From: Ignavibacteria bacterium
GTDB lineage: Bacteria; Bacteroidota; Ignavibacteria; UBA10030; SZUA-254
NCBI GenBank assembly: GCA_016178625.1
Contig: JACOSX010000047.1
Span: forward strand, 1-59,122
Direction: 5' to 3'
DNA length: 59,122 bases
The notes beneath the pieces were generated by a model that saw only the letters and a program-made list of their open reading frames with translations, made no database searches and was not told the origin of the DNA. Position numbers and translations under genes: made by a program. Shown here one piece after another: positions 17,933 through 25,913 of this stretch; the first letter of the stretch is position 1, and each line of letters begins with the position of its first letter.

Positions 17933-18841
17933 ATGATGATACACATGAACCACGATAAATCTCCGCGTACTACAGATGGGCAGACACACAGGAATTATAG
18001 TGATGCCATCGAGAAACAACAACACCTCGCTGACACTCATTTCCAATCCGCTGCAGTGTATTGGAAAGCTATTTATGAAGACCGAGACCTGCAGAGCCAG
18101 ATTTACCAGCAACGCCGAGAAGTCATTCTTGATATGATTGATGAGATTTCCCTGCCAACAAATGCACACATCCTGGAAGTTGGCTGTGGCGCGGGATATA
18201 CGACGGTTGAACTTGCGCGCCGGGGACATAGGATTGAAGCAATCGACACTGTTCCAGACATGCTGGAACTTACGCAAAACCTCGCTCTCGAACACCGAAT
18301 CTCAGACCGCGTAAAAACAAGCATTGGAGATACATACAACCTACATTTTCCTGACGACAGTTTCGACTTCGCCGTTGCCATGGGAGTCCTTCCTTGGCTC
18401 CAATCGCCCTTAAAGGCAATTCGTGAGATGCATCGGGTCTTGAAGCCCTCGGGCTTCATTATCATAACAGCCGATAATCGATGGCGATTGAACCATATTC
18501 TTGATCCATTCCTCAATCCTCTGTTGGTGCCATGGCGATCTCTCCTCGGAAAGACACTACGATCCCTTGGTTTGAAGAAGCCCGTCGGTGAGGGCGCTCA
18601 CGTCTATATGCATTCTACACGCCAGGTCGATGGATTTCTTCAAGCAACAGGGTTTGAGCGTATGAACGGCGTCACAGTCGGATTCGGGCCTTTTTCGTTC
18701 TTTGGGAAGGTAATCCTGCCAAATTCGGCCGGTGTCAAGCTGAACGAACAACTTCAGATTTTAGCGGATCGGGGCGTTCCCGGTTTGCGATTAACCGGTT
18801 CACATTACATCATTCTCGCGAAGAAACCGAGAACAGGCTGA
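17933..18841 (+). CDS. Class I SAM-dependent methyltransferase
   Basis: 302 aa. Motif I ILEVGCGAGYTTVELARRG (~79-97), acidic ligand IEAIDTVPDML, motif with DDSFDFAVAMGVLPWLQSPLKAIREMHRVLKPSGFIIITADN (post-I to III), a Methyltransf_11/25 pattern. The C-terminal ~100 residues (YMHSTRQVDGFLQATGFERMNG) are the usual cap. Substrate unknown. It sits 58 bp after the AMP-ligase and 70 bp before comA. ATG 17933, 17936 and 17945 are all possible starts. Confidence 0.88.
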   Translation: MMIHMNHDKSPRTTDGQTHRNYSDAIEKQQHLADTHFQSAAVYWKAIYEDRDLQSQIYQQRREVILDMIDEISLPTNAHILEVGCGAGYTTVELARRGHRIEAIDTVPDMLELTQNLALEHRISDRVKTSIGDTYNLHFPDDSFDFAVAMGVLPWLQSPLKAIREMHRVLKPSGFIIITADNRWRLNHILDPFLNPLLVPWRSLLGKTLRSLGLKKPVGEGAHVYMHSTRQVDGFLQATGFERMNGVTVGFGPFSFFGKVILPNSAGVKLNEQLQILADRGVPGLRLTGSHYIILAKKPRTG

Positions 18842-18911
18842 ACATTATTCATGGTTCCGAGCGATACATATGGACCGAGCGCACTAAGTACTGAACATTG
18901 AAAGGACTATC

Positions 18912-19757
18912 ATGAAAAGACCAACAAGAAAAAAGAAATCAGGAAAACTTCATACTAGTGATTATCTCAAGAATATTGGAGTTCCGGAAATCACACCGGC
19001 GACAAGTCCCTTCGATCCGGGCTACGATCCTGTGACACTCGAAAGCCATCTTGAACAAAGCTCACATCTGATGTCCATTCTGAAGATCTCTATGGCGTGC
19101 TGGATGATCGCCAACGAAAAAGTCACTCGCCGAAAAATTGCCGCTGCAAAAAAATACAAAGTTCCGACTACCACAGGTGGAGGACCCTTTGAAGTGGCAG
19201 TGCAGCAGGGAAAGTTGTTGGAATACCTCGATCTCTGCGCCGACATGGGAGTCACCCGCATTGAGTGTGGCGAGGGGTTCACTGATATGACATTGAAACC
19301 ACGTGACGTGGTCACACTTGCGAATGAGAGAGGACTTGATGTTCAATTTGAGTTGGGGAAAAAACACGAAGGCGCTTTCACAAAGGACGCAGTCGAAGGA
19401 TTGATTGAGCAAGGACATCGATGGCTCGACGCGGGAGCTCTCCAACTTGTCGTTGAGGCACGGGAGAGTGCTAAGGGTGTCGGCTTGTTCGACGATCAAG
19501 GAAACTTTAACTGCACATTCGCCGATCGATTTGCGAAAGCCTTTGGTCACGAAATTGTGATGTTCGAAGCTCCAAACAAACCGAGTCAGTTTGCTCTTTT
19601 AGATTATTTCGGTCGGGAAGTACACCTGTGCAATGTCCGGCTTGAAGAAGTGCTACGAGTGGAAATCTATAGGCGCGGACTTCACTCAGATGCGTTCGAG
19701 AAAGAAAACCTTCGTCCGCGACTACCAGAACAATCCCGCACAACAGTGAAAGGTTGA
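18912..19757 (+). CDS. comA: Phosphosulfolactate synthase (ComA family)
   Basis: 281 aa; strong AAGGA ribosome site. Family blocks: TTTGGGPFEVAVQQGKLLEYLDLCADMGVTRIECGEGFTDM (~77-117), VQFELGKKHEGAF, and DAGALQLVVEARESAKGVGLFD, then VMFEAPNKPSQFALLDYFG, matching the TIM-barrel PF02679 family that adds sulfite to phosphoenolpyruvate to give (R)-2-phospho-3-sulfolactate. This is step 1 of archaeal coenzyme M synthesis; bacterial homologs occur in spore sulfolactate (Bacillus) and Xanthobacter CoM synthesis (XcbB1). It is about 30 aa longer than typical because of a polar N-tail. comB follows 12 bp downstream, which makes the assignment firm. Confidence 0.92.
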   Translation: MKRPTRKKKSGKLHTSDYLKNIGVPEITPATSPFDPGYDPVTLESHLEQSSHLMSILKISMACWMIANEKVTRRKIAAAKKYKVPTTTGGGPFEVAVQQGKLLEYLDLCADMGVTRIECGEGFTDMTLKPRDVVTLANERGLDVQFELGKKHEGAFTKDAVEGLIEQGHRWLDAGALQLVVEARESAKGVGLFDDQGNFNCTFADRFAKAFGHEIVMFEAPNKPSQFALLDYFGREVHLCNVRLEEVLRVEIYRRGLHSDAFEKENLRPRLPEQSRTTVKG

Positions 19758-19769
19758 GGAGATCACACT

Positions 19770-20486
19770 ATGGACTGTAGGGTAGTCATCGATTGTTTCC
19801 CGGACAGTGTCCGACGATATAGAGAAGGATACGCGATTGTCGCCATTGATGTTATTCGCGCAACCACGACAGCGGTTACAGCAGTCGCAATGGGCAGAAG
19901 GTGTTTTCCTGTTCCATCGATCGAAATGGCAGTCCCACTCGCGGCGCGGCTGGATCATCCATTGCTTGTTGGCGAGCTCGGCGGCAATATGCCCTACGGC
20001 TTCGACATGAACAATAGTCCGGCAGAGATGGTGCACCGGAACGATCTGATGCGTCCGATGATTCTGTTGTCGTCATCCGGAACACAACTAATGCACAACG
20101 CGAAAGATTGCGACGCCGCCTACGTTGCCTGTTTCCGCAATCATGGCGCGATCGTCAATCATCTCAAGGATCGCCACCACAGAGTCGCCGTTATCGGCGC
20201 TGGGACGCGAGGAGAATTCCGTGAAGAAGACCAGATGTGCTGCGCATGGATTGCAGAGAGTCTCATGAAGGTAGGATTCAAACCCGAAGACGATCAGACT
20301 CTCGACGTCATCAAGAGGTGGAGCGGTGCGCCGGTTGAAGCGTGCGCAAGTGGCAAGAGTGCCGAGTATCTTCGCAAGAGTGGTCAGACAAAGGATCTCG
20401 ATTTTATTCTGACTCACATAAACGACCTCGATTCAGCGTTTATGTTCAAGCATGATGAAGTCGTGAGGATTCCGATTTCGGAGTAA
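19770..20486 (+). CDS. comB: 2-phosphosulfolactate phosphatase (ComB family)
   Basis: 238 aa, GAGGAG ribosome site. Signature blocks: AIVAIDVIRATTTAVTAVAMGRRCFPV (~22-48), GELGGNMPYGFDMNNSPAEM (~70-89), LSSSGTQLMHNA, HRVAVIGAGTRGEFREEDQMCCAWI, the PF04029 pattern. The enzyme removes phosphate from 2-phosphosulfolactate to give (R)-3-sulfolactate, Mg-dependent, cytoplasmic. Directly after comA in the same operon. The TTNGT-type segment of family members is SSSGT here, a small variation. Confidence 0.92.
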   Translation: MDCRVVIDCFPDSVRRYREGYAIVAIDVIRATTTAVTAVAMGRRCFPVPSIEMAVPLAARLDHPLLVGELGGNMPYGFDMNNSPAEMVHRNDLMRPMILLSSSGTQLMHNAKDCDAAYVACFRNHGAIVNHLKDRHHRVAVIGAGTRGEFREEDQMCCAWIAESLMKVGFKPEDDQTLDVIKRWSGAPVEACASGKSAEYLRKSGQTKDLDFILTHINDLDSAFMFKHDEVVRIPISE

Positions 20487-20534
20487 GGGACCGACCAACA
20501 CCTCGCTTGATGTCTGAACCGGGGAGCGTTCAAG

Positions 20535-20556
20535 GAAGAATCAAATCTTCGTTTTT
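20535..20556 (+). terminator. Weak hairpin plus T5 downstream of comB (possible attenuator)
   Basis: GAAGA-ATCAAA-TCTTC followed by GTTTTT. The stem is only 5 bp and AU-rich, so read-through is expected; it may reduce expression of the genes after comB. The RraA-like gene that follows has its own strong AGAAGGAAC ribosome site. Confidence 0.3.
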
Positions 20557-20603
20557 ACTGTCAAGAAAAAAATCTTTAGTACAATGTTAGAAGGAACATC
20601 GAC

Positions 20604-21344
20604 ATGGCTACCATCGCAAAACCAAAAACCGCAGAAATGAATCCCGGACCGGGCTTCCGGATTCGATCACAAATTTCACGGCCTGATCCGAAAGTTATTG
20701 TCGGACTTGGAGAATTTGATACGCCAGTGATTTCAGATCTCATGAATCGTTTATACACAATGAATCCGGCAATTCGAAATCTGACGTCACCAGACCTTAA
20801 GATCCTTGGACCAGCATGCACGGTCAAAGTGTACCCCGGGGACAACCTGATGGTCCACAAATCACTCGATGTTGCGAAACGCGGGGATATCATCGTTGTC
20901 GATGCGGCGGGATCGCGCATGAATGCAGTCCTCGGCGATCTCGTTTCCACAAAAGCGCGCCACCGAGGCATCTGTGGATTTGTTGTCGATGGGTTTATCC
21001 GCGACATCGAGGGGATCATGAAGCTGAATTTCCCCGTCTATGCACGCGGGGTCACTCCAATCGGACCTCTGCACAGGGGACCGGGAGAAATTAATTTCCC
21101 GATTCAATGTGGCGGGATCGTCGTCAACCCTGGCGACATCATCATCGGCGATATGAACGGCGTCATCGTCGTTCCTCAAGAGATCGCTCCTGATCTTCTT
21201 CTCCGATTACGAGAGCGCAAGGAAGCTGAAGCTGCATACCTCGCTGCTGTTCAACGCGGAGAGTTCTCCAATGCTTGGGTGGACAAATTGTTGGAAGAAG
21301 GTAAGTGTGAGATCATCGAAAACGGACAAAATGTTCAACACTGA
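20604..21344 (+). CDS. RraA-family aldolase/decarboxylase (HMG-aldolase-like)
   Basis: 246 aa. Family pattern FDTPVISDLMNRLYTM, GPACTVKVYPGDNLMVHKSLDVAKRGDIIVVDAAG, then GDLVSTKARHRGICGFVVDGFIRDIEGI (~114-141), which keeps the DGxxRD acidic/basic pair found in the catalytic HMG/CHA aldolases, and GGIVVNPGDIIIGDMNGVIVVP. Catalytic members are divalent-metal class II pyruvate aldolases that also decarboxylate oxaloacetate. Sulfopyruvate is an oxaloacetate analogue, so this enzyme could decarboxylate or aldol-couple it; that is inference from the comA/B context. It overlaps the next gene by 14 nt. Confidence 0.85.
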   Translation: MATIAKPKTAEMNPGPGFRIRSQISRPDPKVIVGLGEFDTPVISDLMNRLYTMNPAIRNLTSPDLKILGPACTVKVYPGDNLMVHKSLDVAKRGDIIVVDAAGSRMNAVLGDLVSTKARHRGICGFVVDGFIRDIEGIMKLNFPVYARGVTPIGPLHRGPGEINFPIQCGGIVVNPGDIIIGDMNGVIVVPQEIAPDLLLRLRERKEAEAAYLAAVQRGEFSNAWVDKLLEEGKCEIIENGQNVQH

Positions 21345-22461
21345 GGCAAAAGAGACAACACGAAGTAGCGGACGGTTGCAGCGTTGGGCTATTCACGTCT
21401 GGCGGCTGGCGTACTACTTGAAATTCGTGTGGGACAAATTAGCAAATCGATGGGGAACGCTGGACGACCCCATGAGAACGAATTTCTACATCGACATGTG
21501 GCGAGCCGCTGCTCAAGAACTCTCGGTGAAGTTTACACAACTCCCCGATGGTTTTTGTGAAGCATCGGTGAACGGACGATCCACGCGCATGTACCAAAAT
21601 CTTATCATGCTGGATCACCCGGTGACAATGAAGCTCGCGCGGAATAAGCCGTTAGTCCTGAAGCTCCTCTCAGATCATGGGATTATGGTGCCGGAGTATT
21701 GTGAGTTTACCCTCCGGAACATCGCTCCGGCAATCGAATTCTTACACCATCATTCCCCATGCGTTGTGAAGCCAGCGCACGGAACTGCCGGCGGTGAGGG
21801 CGTGACGACCAACGTGCGGTCCATTCGCGAGCTCAAACGAGCAGCGATCTTCGCCTCATTATACGGACATACATTATTAATGGAGCGGCAGATTCCCGGA
21901 GAATCCTACCGACTGCTGTATCTCAATGGGGAGCTGATCGACGCTATTCGCCGAAGATCACCGAGGGTGATTGGTGACGGCACATCGACAATTCGCGAAC
22001 TGATTAAACGTGAAAACGAACGGCGCGCATATCTGAACGGTACTGAAGGACTTACGTGGCTCCGCGCCGATCTCGATTGTCGGGCAACGCTTCGAGCGGG
22101 TGGGCGTACGCTCAACACTGTGCCGAAGTCCGGCGAGGAAATCGTTGTCAAACAGGCTGCAAATGATAATTCTTCCAGAGAAAATGAATCGGTCCGTCAC
22201 CTGCTCTGCGACCAGTTAATTCGTGAAGGAGCACGTGCTGCAATGATCGTTGACGTAAGACTTGCTGGTGTCGATCTGATCACAACTGATCCTCGGCGAC
22301 CACTGAAGGAAAGCGGCGGTGTCATCAATGAAGTAAATACAACCCCCGGGCTACATTATCATTACCAAGTGAGCGATAAAGCACATCTGGTTCCCGTGCT
22401 CGTTCCGATCTTGCGGCATCTGTTGGAACTTGACGTTCATCAACAAGTAAATTCATACTGA
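21331..22461 (+). CDS. Stand-alone CphA-like ATP-grasp ligase
   Basis: 376 aa from ATG 21331 (MFNTEAKE), 14 nt inside the RraA gene; the track's 21271 start would overlap by 74. ATP-grasp blocks: CVVKPAHGTAGGEGVTTNV (~147-165), LLMERQIPGESYRLLYLNGELIDAIRRRSPRVIGDGTSTIRELI, and VINEVNTTPGLHYHYQ. The SPRVIGDGxxTIRELI and EVNxxPGLxxH strings are typical of the cyanophycin synthetase/glutathione-synthetase-like branch. The Mur-ligase half of CphA is absent. It should form an amide between a carboxylate and an amine via acyl phosphate. Confidence 0.85.
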   Translation: MFNTEAKETTRSSGRLQRWAIHVWRLAYYLKFVWDKLANRWGTLDDPMRTNFYIDMWRAAAQELSVKFTQLPDGFCEASVNGRSTRMYQNLIMLDHPVTMKLARNKPLVLKLLSDHGIMVPEYCEFTLRNIAPAIEFLHHHSPCVVKPAHGTAGGEGVTTNVRSIRELKRAAIFASLYGHTLLMERQIPGESYRLLYLNGELIDAIRRRSPRVIGDGTSTIRELIKRENERRAYLNGTEGLTWLRADLDCRATLRAGGRTLNTVPKSGEEIVVKQAANDNSSRENESVRHLLCDQLIREGARAAMIVDVRLAGVDLITTDPRRPLKESGGVINEVNTTPGLHYHYQVSDKAHLVPVLVPILRHLLELDVHQQVNSY

Positions 22462-22472
22462 ACGAATAGCAA

Positions 22473-23768
22473 GTGAACCAGCAACCGACAATATCTCCTT
22501 CTCTTCCACCTGCCATCCTTATTGGTGGCGGAGCGATCGCGCTCTCAGTTGCGCGATGCCTCGGACGACAGGGAATCACCGTGTACGCTTTGGACGGTCC
22601 ATCATCGGAAGCGCGGTATTCGAAATACTGCACGTGGATTCCGCTCCCGTACAACGCTGGAAATATCTTCAACAATGGGAATACCCAACACCTCTGGGAA
22701 AATTGGCTGTTGGGCGAAGCGACGCGAATCCATAAGGGAGCCGTCGTGCTGCCCTGTTCTGACGAAGGTCTTGAACTGATCATCAACCATCGAGCAACAC
22801 TTGAGAAACATTACAAAGTGATTGAAGCAAACGACGATGTGATTCGCTCGATGTTAGACAAAGCACTCACGTATGAGCTCGCTCAGAAGTTGAACGTCCC
22901 GGCACCGCGAATATGGCAAGTCGACACACAGGCAGATCTGCTAAAGCATCTGGATGAATTTCGATACCCATGCGCGCTAAAACCCCGTTCATCCCATGAT
23001 TTCGTCAAGCATTTTCCATCGCTGAAGATGTTCATCGTCGATTCGTCAGAGGAATTGATTCGGGTATTTGCCGATGTCCAACAGTACAATCTACAAATGA
23101 TTGTGACAGAACTTATTCCCCAAAGTCCGGAAGGGTATTGGAGCTATTACAGTTATCTCGATGAAGCTGGTACTCCGTTGTTCCATTTCACGAAACGGAA
23201 ACTGCGTCAATACCCAAATACCTTCGGCCTTGGAACGTATCATGTCACCGATTGGAATGCGGAAGTCGCAGAGGCGGGTTTGAGATTTTTCAAGGCAATT
23301 GGCCTTCGCGGCGTCGGCAACGTTGAGTTCATGCGAGACCCACGCGATGGTCAACTCAAGCTGATCGAATGTAACGCCCGCTTCACACTCACCACAGAGC
23401 TTGTCGCCTCGAGCGGGATTGACATCGCGTCGATCGCATACAACAGGTTGACCGGGCGAGCAATTCCACGAGTCGATTCTTATCGCACCGGTCTGTACAC
23501 CATTCGACCGACGAGTGATTTTCTTGCATTCTTGGAGATGAGACGCCGAGGCGAACTGACATTCCTTGAGTGGGTGAAGAGTATTTCGCATCGTCAGCAG
23601 CTTCTCATTTTCCACTGGAGCGATCCAGTGCCGGCACTAGCTCGAAGCAGACCATTTTTCTCGAGGCAAATCAGGAAACTCATCGGAGCGCTTCCCTTTA
23701 CCCAACGGACGGTCGGCGCTGACGTAAAGACTGTTTCCCGATCAACCGTGAAAGGCGGCTCGTTGTAA
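22473..23768 (+). CDS. ATP-grasp carboxylate-amine ligase (COG3919-like)
   Basis: 431 aa, GTG start at 22473, 11 bp after the previous stop. N-terminal Rossmann-like pre-ATP-grasp domain (AILIGGGAIALSVARCLGRQGITVYALD), then LDKALTYELAQKLNVPAPRIW, ATP-binding lysine in YPCALKPRSSHDF, MIVTELIPQSPEGYWSYYSY, and Mg ligands in GVGNVEFMRD…LKLIECNARFTLT. Closely similar in layout to the C-terminal half of the 25914 fusion protein. A carboxylate-amine ligase is expected; substrate unknown. It is one of three ATP-grasp modules in about 7 kb. Confidence 0.85.
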   Translation: MNQQPTISPSLPPAILIGGGAIALSVARCLGRQGITVYALDGPSSEARYSKYCTWIPLPYNAGNIFNNGNTQHLWENWLLGEATRIHKGAVVLPCSDEGLELIINHRATLEKHYKVIEANDDVIRSMLDKALTYELAQKLNVPAPRIWQVDTQADLLKHLDEFRYPCALKPRSSHDFVKHFPSLKMFIVDSSEELIRVFADVQQYNLQMIVTELIPQSPEGYWSYYSYLDEAGTPLFHFTKRKLRQYPNTFGLGTYHVTDWNAEVAEAGLRFFKAIGLRGVGNVEFMRDPRDGQLKLIECNARFTLTTELVASSGIDIASIAYNRLTGRAIPRVDSYRTGLYTIRPTSDFLAFLEMRRRGELTFLEWVKSISHRQQLLIFHWSDPVPALARSRPFFSRQIRKLIGALPFTQRTVGADVKTVSRSTVKGGSL

Positions 23769-23770
23769 GA

Positions 23771-24850
23771 ATGATAACGATCTCCAAAGATGAACTCGAG
23801 CTGTTCGCGACGGATTTGTTGCTCGCCGCGAAGTCCTCGCGGGAAGATGCCGAGCTCGTCGCCCATTCGCTGGTATGGGCAGATCTGCGCGGTCGACAAC
23901 CACAGGGCGTTTTTCGCATCCCCGTGCTGGTAACGATGATCCACCATGGTTTGATTACTTCTCCAACTGAAATGAATTGGTCTAAGCGTTCCGAAGTCAT
24001 GTATCATCTCGACGCGGGAAATGGATTTGGTCAGGTCGCGGGTTATCGGGCGATGCAAAAAGCAATTGACATCGCCAAGAAAATCGGCATCGGCATGGTA
24101 ACAGTGAATAGGAGCAACCACTTTGGCGCCGCTTCATACTTCTGCGCGCTGGCAGCAGATGCACAGTGTGTAGGACTGACCTTCACTAATGCTACACCTA
24201 AAGTGGCGCCATTCGGCGGAACCAAGCCGATCCTTGGAACAAATCCGGTTGCCTTCGGGTGTCCGACATCTTCCGGTGTTCCGATCCTCGTTGATTTCTC
24301 AACGTCATCGATAGCAGGCTCGACCATCAGAACAATTACCGAAGGTGGCGGTCGATTGCCCAAAGGTGTCGCTCTCGATGCATCCGGACAACCAACAACC
24401 GATCCTGCAGCACTTTCATCAGGTTGCTTGTTACCTGCTGCGGGTGCAAAAGGGTATGGTCTTGGTCTTATGATCGAAATCTTCTGCGGTATCCTCGCAG
24501 GCGCAGGCATGAGCCATGAAGTTGGTCCGTTCTACTCTACATGGAAACGACCCGTCAATTCAGGTCACATGATGATGGCGATCGACATCAGCCGACTTCA
24601 GCCGTTGGATATGTATTTTGATCGACTGGATCAACTCATCAAGGAAATCAAGAGTTCGCCTACGCTGGAACATGTCGACGAAGTCTTGATCCCCGGTGAG
24701 GTTCGTGGAAGATTCGCGGATCAATTTTCTCGCGAAGGGATTCCGCTCAACGACGAGACGATCCATGGATTGGAAAATCTCGCTCGTTCTCTCGCGGTCG
24801 AAGTACCTTGGAAACAGGCAGCGCCGGTCAGCGTTCACGATAAACAGTAG
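23771..24850 (+). CDS. LDH2/malate-dehydrogenase family oxidoreductase, ComC-like (sulfolactate dehydrogenase candidate)
   Basis: 359 aa. The LDH2 family (AllD/ComC/YlbC) is clear: NRSNHFGAASYFCALAADA (~116-134) with the catalytic His, KVAPFGGTKPILGTNPVAFGCP, LVDFSTSSIAGS, LPAAGAKGYGLGLMIEI. Members oxidise 2-hydroxyacids with NAD(P). ComC oxidises sulfolactate to sulfopyruvate, and the comA/comB neighbours make that the best substrate guess. The usual SHG of the N-terminal RGxxSHGxxR segment is PQG (RGRQPQGVFR), removing one histidine that typically sits near the substrate carboxylate. Malate, lactate or ureidoglycolate as substrates cannot be excluded from sequence alone. Confidence 0.83.
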   Translation: MITISKDELELFATDLLLAAKSSREDAELVAHSLVWADLRGRQPQGVFRIPVLVTMIHHGLITSPTEMNWSKRSEVMYHLDAGNGFGQVAGYRAMQKAIDIAKKIGIGMVTVNRSNHFGAASYFCALAADAQCVGLTFTNATPKVAPFGGTKPILGTNPVAFGCPTSSGVPILVDFSTSSIAGSTIRTITEGGGRLPKGVALDASGQPTTDPAALSSGCLLPAAGAKGYGLGLMIEIFCGILAGAGMSHEVGPFYSTWKRPVNSGHMMMAIDISRLQPLDMYFDRLDQLIKEIKSSPTLEHVDEVLIPGEVRGRFADQFSREGIPLNDETIHGLENLARSLAVEVPWKQAAPVSVHDKQ

Positions 24851-24900
24851 TTCATCACTATCACAATGTTCATGTTCCAACAAGATCAAGGAGTTTCAGA

Positions 24901-25890
24901 ATGAGCCGTACAATGTTCAGCTTCGATCCTGCTCAATGTGCCGGGCAGTTCGCGGCAGAAGGGTATGTCCATATCCCTCATGGTGTGACAAAGGAATTCT
25001 ATGCTAAGATGGCGAAGCAGGTGGACGAATACATGAAAACCAAACTCCTGAAAGAATTCGCGATCGGCGACAAGCAGCAAGCGCGGTACGAATTCCCCGA
25101 AGATGCAGATTACGTGAATGAACTTTTTGGTGCCGTTGGTAGGGTGTGTGGCTTGGATCCTAAAGAGCTGGTGCTTTCCGAGCGTCATATCAAGGGATAT
25201 GAAGCAAACGCAGACCCGGAACCGCATGCTCACAAGGATCGATTCGCTTCTCAAATTTCAGTGGGGATTTCCGTTCACGTACGAGAAGGATCTACACTGG
25301 TGCTCTATCCGTATGATGACACGGCGGTCAATCCGTTCAACGCGTCAACATTGTTGAGGGCAAGCCTTTCTCCCGATCGTTATCCGGAACCGACACTGAA
25401 ACGCGCGCGTCGAGTAGAAATAAATGATGCAGCGGGAGATGTCATCATATTCCGTGGACATCAGTTCTGGCATTTACGAGCGAATCCCGCCCTCACGACA
25501 ATGCTCTATCTTAAGCTGAACGCCTTCAACTGCGATCCTCTAGGAGAAGATCCAAAGACGGAGGAATACAAAAAGCGTACACAAGTGGCGGTGAGTATGA
25601 ACGATCACCAGCTTGAGAACATGGTTCCGATGATCGGTCGGCGCGTGGATTACTTCCATCGACACTATAATAGAGACTGGGTGGAGGTCCTTGGAGTCGT
25701 GCTGTGGGGAGAGAAACACTTCACGGTGGATGGAGATGAATTCTCCGCTCTCCAACAGATGGATGGCAAGCGCACAGTCCGGTCGGTGGTGCAATCTATG
25801 AACGGCAATGTTAACCGCGCCGAGATGCTCAAGAAGTTCCGTCGCCTTGCAACACGCGGCGTGATCGATCTCGTCGCTCCATTAGATTAA
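24901..25890 (+). CDS. PhyH-like 2-oxoglutarate/Fe(II) dioxygenase with C-terminal PqqD-like winged-helix
   Basis: 329 aa, AAGGAG ribosome site. A double-stranded beta-helix core has the HxD iron motif HKD (111-113) and a distal His in FRGHQFWHLRAN (187 or 191) with Arg193 as likely 2OG anchor. The N-terminus (FAAEGYVHIPHGVTKEFY) is the PhyH entry motif. Residues ~255-329 (EFSALQQMDGKRTVRSVVQSM…EMLKKFRRLATRGVIDLV) look like the PqqD/RiPP-recognition-type winged helix, also seen at the end of some JmjC-type oxygenases. It may hydroxylate a small acid or peptide-like intermediate. Substrate unknown. Confidence 0.75.
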   Translation: MSRTMFSFDPAQCAGQFAAEGYVHIPHGVTKEFYAKMAKQVDEYMKTKLLKEFAIGDKQQARYEFPEDADYVNELFGAVGRVCGLDPKELVLSERHIKGYEANADPEPHAHKDRFASQISVGISVHVREGSTLVLYPYDDTAVNPFNASTLLRASLSPDRYPEPTLKRARRVEINDAAGDVIIFRGHQFWHLRANPALTTMLYLKLNAFNCDPLGEDPKTEEYKKRTQVAVSMNDHQLENMVPMIGRRVDYFHRHYNRDWVEVLGVVLWGEKHFTVDGDEFSALQQMDGKRTVRSVVQSMNGNVNRAEMLKKFRRLATRGVIDLVAPLD

Positions 25891-25913
25891 TCATTCGATA
25901 AGAACGTGCCAGT

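Noticed and set aside
18912-24850. Coenzyme M biosynthesis proper
   Set aside because: ComD/ComE and later CoM steps are not visible and the context is polysaccharide assembly, so sulfolactate/sulfopyruvate is the last supported product.
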